DNA of 64,000 bases from assembly GCA_016218765.1 (NCBI GenBank), contig JACRCZ010000147.1, forward strand, positions 62,001 to 126,000, read 5' to 3'. The notes under the pieces were generated by a model that saw only the letters and a program-made list of their open reading frames with translations, searched no databases and was not told the DNA's origin. The position numbers and the translations under genes were made by a program. The DNA is from Deltaproteobacteria bacterium (GTDB lineage Bacteria > Myxococcota_A > Polyangia > DRWM01 > JAAZOP01). Shown one piece after another: positions 62,901 through 64,000 of the stretch (position 1 is its first letter; each line of letters begins with the position of its first letter).

Positions 62901-62977
62901 GCGACCTCGAGACCGCGTGGCGCACGCCGCTGGACCTCAACGGCGAGGAAGTCGAGGTGCGCGATGCCTGCCGGTAG
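59939..62977 (+). CDS. purL: Phosphoribosylformylglycinamidine synthase, PurS-like domain fused to PurL
   Basis: The 1012-residue protein is longer than a free PurL (about 750) and shorter than the single-chain enzyme with its glutaminase (about 1300). The first 85 residues ([20 protein letters not shown]...[10 protein letters not shown]) resemble PurS. The rest has [47 protein letters not shown] and [19 protein letters not shown]. It aminates FGAR with ammonia from PurQ and ATP. The ATG has a GGAGGAGC site. It overlaps purQ by 14 bases. Confidence 0.9.
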   Translation: [1012 protein letters not shown]

Positions 62978-63794
62978 CGCACCCGTCCGCGTCTTCGTCC
63001 TGGCCGGCAACGGGACGAACTGCGAGGCCGAGACGGCGCACGCCTGGAAACTGGCCGGCGCCGACGTCGCCGACATCGTGCCGATCTGGGAGTGGGCCGC
63101 CGGCCGCGCGTCGCTCGACGGCTACGAAGTGCTCGTCCTGCCCGGCGGGTTCATGGACGGCGACGACCTGGGCTCGGCGCGCGCGTGCGCCCACCGCATG
63201 CGCTGCACGCGCCCCCGTCCCGGCGGCCCGACGATGCTCGAGGAAATCGTCGCCTTCGTCCGGCGCGGCGGCCTGGTCCTGGGCATCTGCAACGGCTTCC
63301 AGCTCCTGGTGAAGGTCGGTCTGCTGCCCGGGGGCGCCGACGACCCGCGCCCCGTGACGACGCTGGGGCCGAACGTCCGCGGGCGCTTCGAGGATCGCTG
63401 GGTGCGCCTCTTGCCGGACGCCGCCTCGCCCTGCGTCTTCACCAAGGGCCTGTCCGAGTTCGAGCTGCCGGTGCGGCACGGCGAGGGACGGCTGCTCTTC
63501 GTGGACGACGCGGTGCGGCAGGCGACGGTCGAACGGCATCTGGTTCCGCTGCGGTACAGCCTGTCGGGGCTGCCGACCGATCGTTACCCGTTCAACCCGA
63601 ACGGCTCCGAGGACAACGCGGCCGCGCTGTGCGACGCGACGGGCCGCATCTTCGGCCTCATGCCCCACCCCGAGGCCTTCGTGACGCGCACGCAGCACCC
63701 GCGCTGGACCCGCGAGCCCCGCGACCTCCTCCCCGAGGAAGGCGCCGGCCTGCGCCTGTTCCGCAACGCGGTGGAGGCGTTGCGCGGGGCGTAG
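62964..63794 (+). CDS. purQ: Phosphoribosylformylglycinamidine synthase glutaminase subunit PurQ
   Basis: The 276-residue protein is a class I glutaminase. It has the nucleophile loop LVLGICNGFQLL with Cys and MPHPEAF with the His. It supplies ammonia to PurL. The start codon ATG overlaps purL, so the two are translationally coupled, consistent with the stoichiometric complex. It is slightly longer than usual, with an extra loop around residues 65-85 (RACAHRMRCTRPRPGGP). Confidence 0.9.
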   Translation: MPAGSAPVRVFVLAGNGTNCEAETAHAWKLAGADVADIVPIWEWAAGRASLDGYEVLVLPGGFMDGDDLGSARACAHRMRCTRPRPGGPTMLEEIVAFVRRGGLVLGICNGFQLLVKVGLLPGGADDPRPVTTLGPNVRGRFEDRWVRLLPDAASPCVFTKGLSEFELPVRHGEGRLLFVDDAVRQATVERHLVPLRYSLSGLPTDRYPFNPNGSEDNAAALCDATGRIFGLMPHPEAFVTRTQHPRWTREPRDLLPEEGAGLRLFRNAVEALRGA

Positions 63795-63825
63795 GCGGTT
63801 CGCTTCCGGCCGCGCCGCGCCGGAC

Positions 63826-64000
63826 CTACGCCCGGTTGCGGAGTCGACCCACGAGCACGACGGCGGCGACCAGGATGCCGGCGACCCAGCTCCAGCGCAG
63901 GCCGTGCTTGACCACGGGGTTGCCGCGGACGCCCTGGGGTCGGAGGATGCGGAAGCTGCCGAGGGACGAGCGCACGGCGTCGATGTCGGTGCGGTACTCC
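63826..64000 (-). CDS. Membrane protein, C-terminal end only
   Basis: The last 58 codons of a minus-strand gene are visible; its start lies past the right edge. The end is soluble (EYRTDIDAVRSSLGSFRILRP) followed by one hydrophobic segment (WSWVAGILVAAVVLVG) and a basic tail (RLRNRA). It could be a tail-anchored or C-terminal single-pass protein. Family unknown. It converges on purQ. Confidence 0.55.
   Translation of the reverse strand, partial: EYRTDIDAVRSSLGSFRILRPQGVRGNPVVKHGLRWSWVAGILVAAVVLVGRLRNRA

Noticed and set aside
58574-63076. 1500-codon minus-strand frame through the purL region
   Set aside because: Only its last 427 codons are a gene (histidine kinase). The rest is the shadow of purL, with a composition dominated by Arg, Val, Gly and Ala.

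Overview
The window is very GC-rich DNA with gene content and protein architecture typical of Myxococcota or a related delta-proteobacterial lineage. The signs are MopE-type Cys/Asp repeats, Asp/Ala-rich linkers behind lipoboxes, two C-terminal signals resembling MYXO-CTERM (a Cys doublet, a hydrophobic stretch, an Arg cluster), two transmembrane Ser/Thr kinases of the Hanks type, and about fifteen predicted lipoproteins in 64 kb. No rRNA, tRNA, CRISPR array, insertion sequence or prophage was found. The assignment is an inference from architecture, not from a database search.

Layout. 1-11.5 kb: the 3' end of a DsrC/TusE gene, then secreted or lipid-anchored proteins (FGE-like lipoprotein, MepA-like LAS peptidase, a TonB-like membrane protein, a propeller-type repeat lipoprotein, a peptidase S37 lipoprotein), a PilZ protein, and a two-gene unit encoding a lipoprotein and a C39-like protease with a MYXO-CTERM-like tail. 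11.6-13.3 kb: a small protein facing a caspase-like (clan CD) protein; the small protein resembles the C-terminal domain of its neighbour. This is the best candidate for an undescribed system. 13.4-18.1 kb: a sulfur and Fe-S group, nadA-larE-bioB-(unknown)-mnmA, with overlapping starts and dispersed repeats at both ends of larE. 18.2-28 kb: two large MopE-like lipoproteins around an M3 metallopeptidase, an M20 peptidase, uracil phosphoribosyltransferase and a DUF374-type acyltransferase. 28-33.4 kb: a Ser/Thr kinase with a PEGA-like exterior domain, a TPR plus outer-membrane-barrel protein, and an LppC-like lipoprotein. 33.5-40 kb: queD and a tandem-domain ThyX whose signature motif is divided between its halves, then an accessory-looking stretch with an OLD-type ATPase/TOPRIM nuclease, an orphan lipoprotein and a VapBC pair. 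40.4-48.6 kb: an SGNH hydrolase lipoprotein, a YqiJ/YqiK (flotillin) pair directly followed by a second Ser/Thr kinase with a variant catalytic loop, a GH25 muramidase carrying both a lipobox and a MYXO-CTERM-like tail, and a PlsC acyltransferase. 48.7-58.5 kb: small Cys-rich exported proteins, a short SPFH protein, fructose-1,6-bisphosphatase, an MFS exporter, a PurN-like formyltransferase, two TatA-like proteins around a lipoprotein, and a GH18 hydrolase. 58.6-64 kb: a cytoplasmic GAF histidine kinase divergent from purL (with a PurS-like N-terminus) and purQ, then the end of a membrane protein.

How the genes fit together. Much of the window builds and remodels the cell envelope. Housekeeping functions (purine, NAD, biotin, queuosine, thymidylate, tRNA thiolation) are interspersed. 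Many intergenic spaces hold short degenerate repeats of a few families, some of which have run into coding sequence at gene ends.
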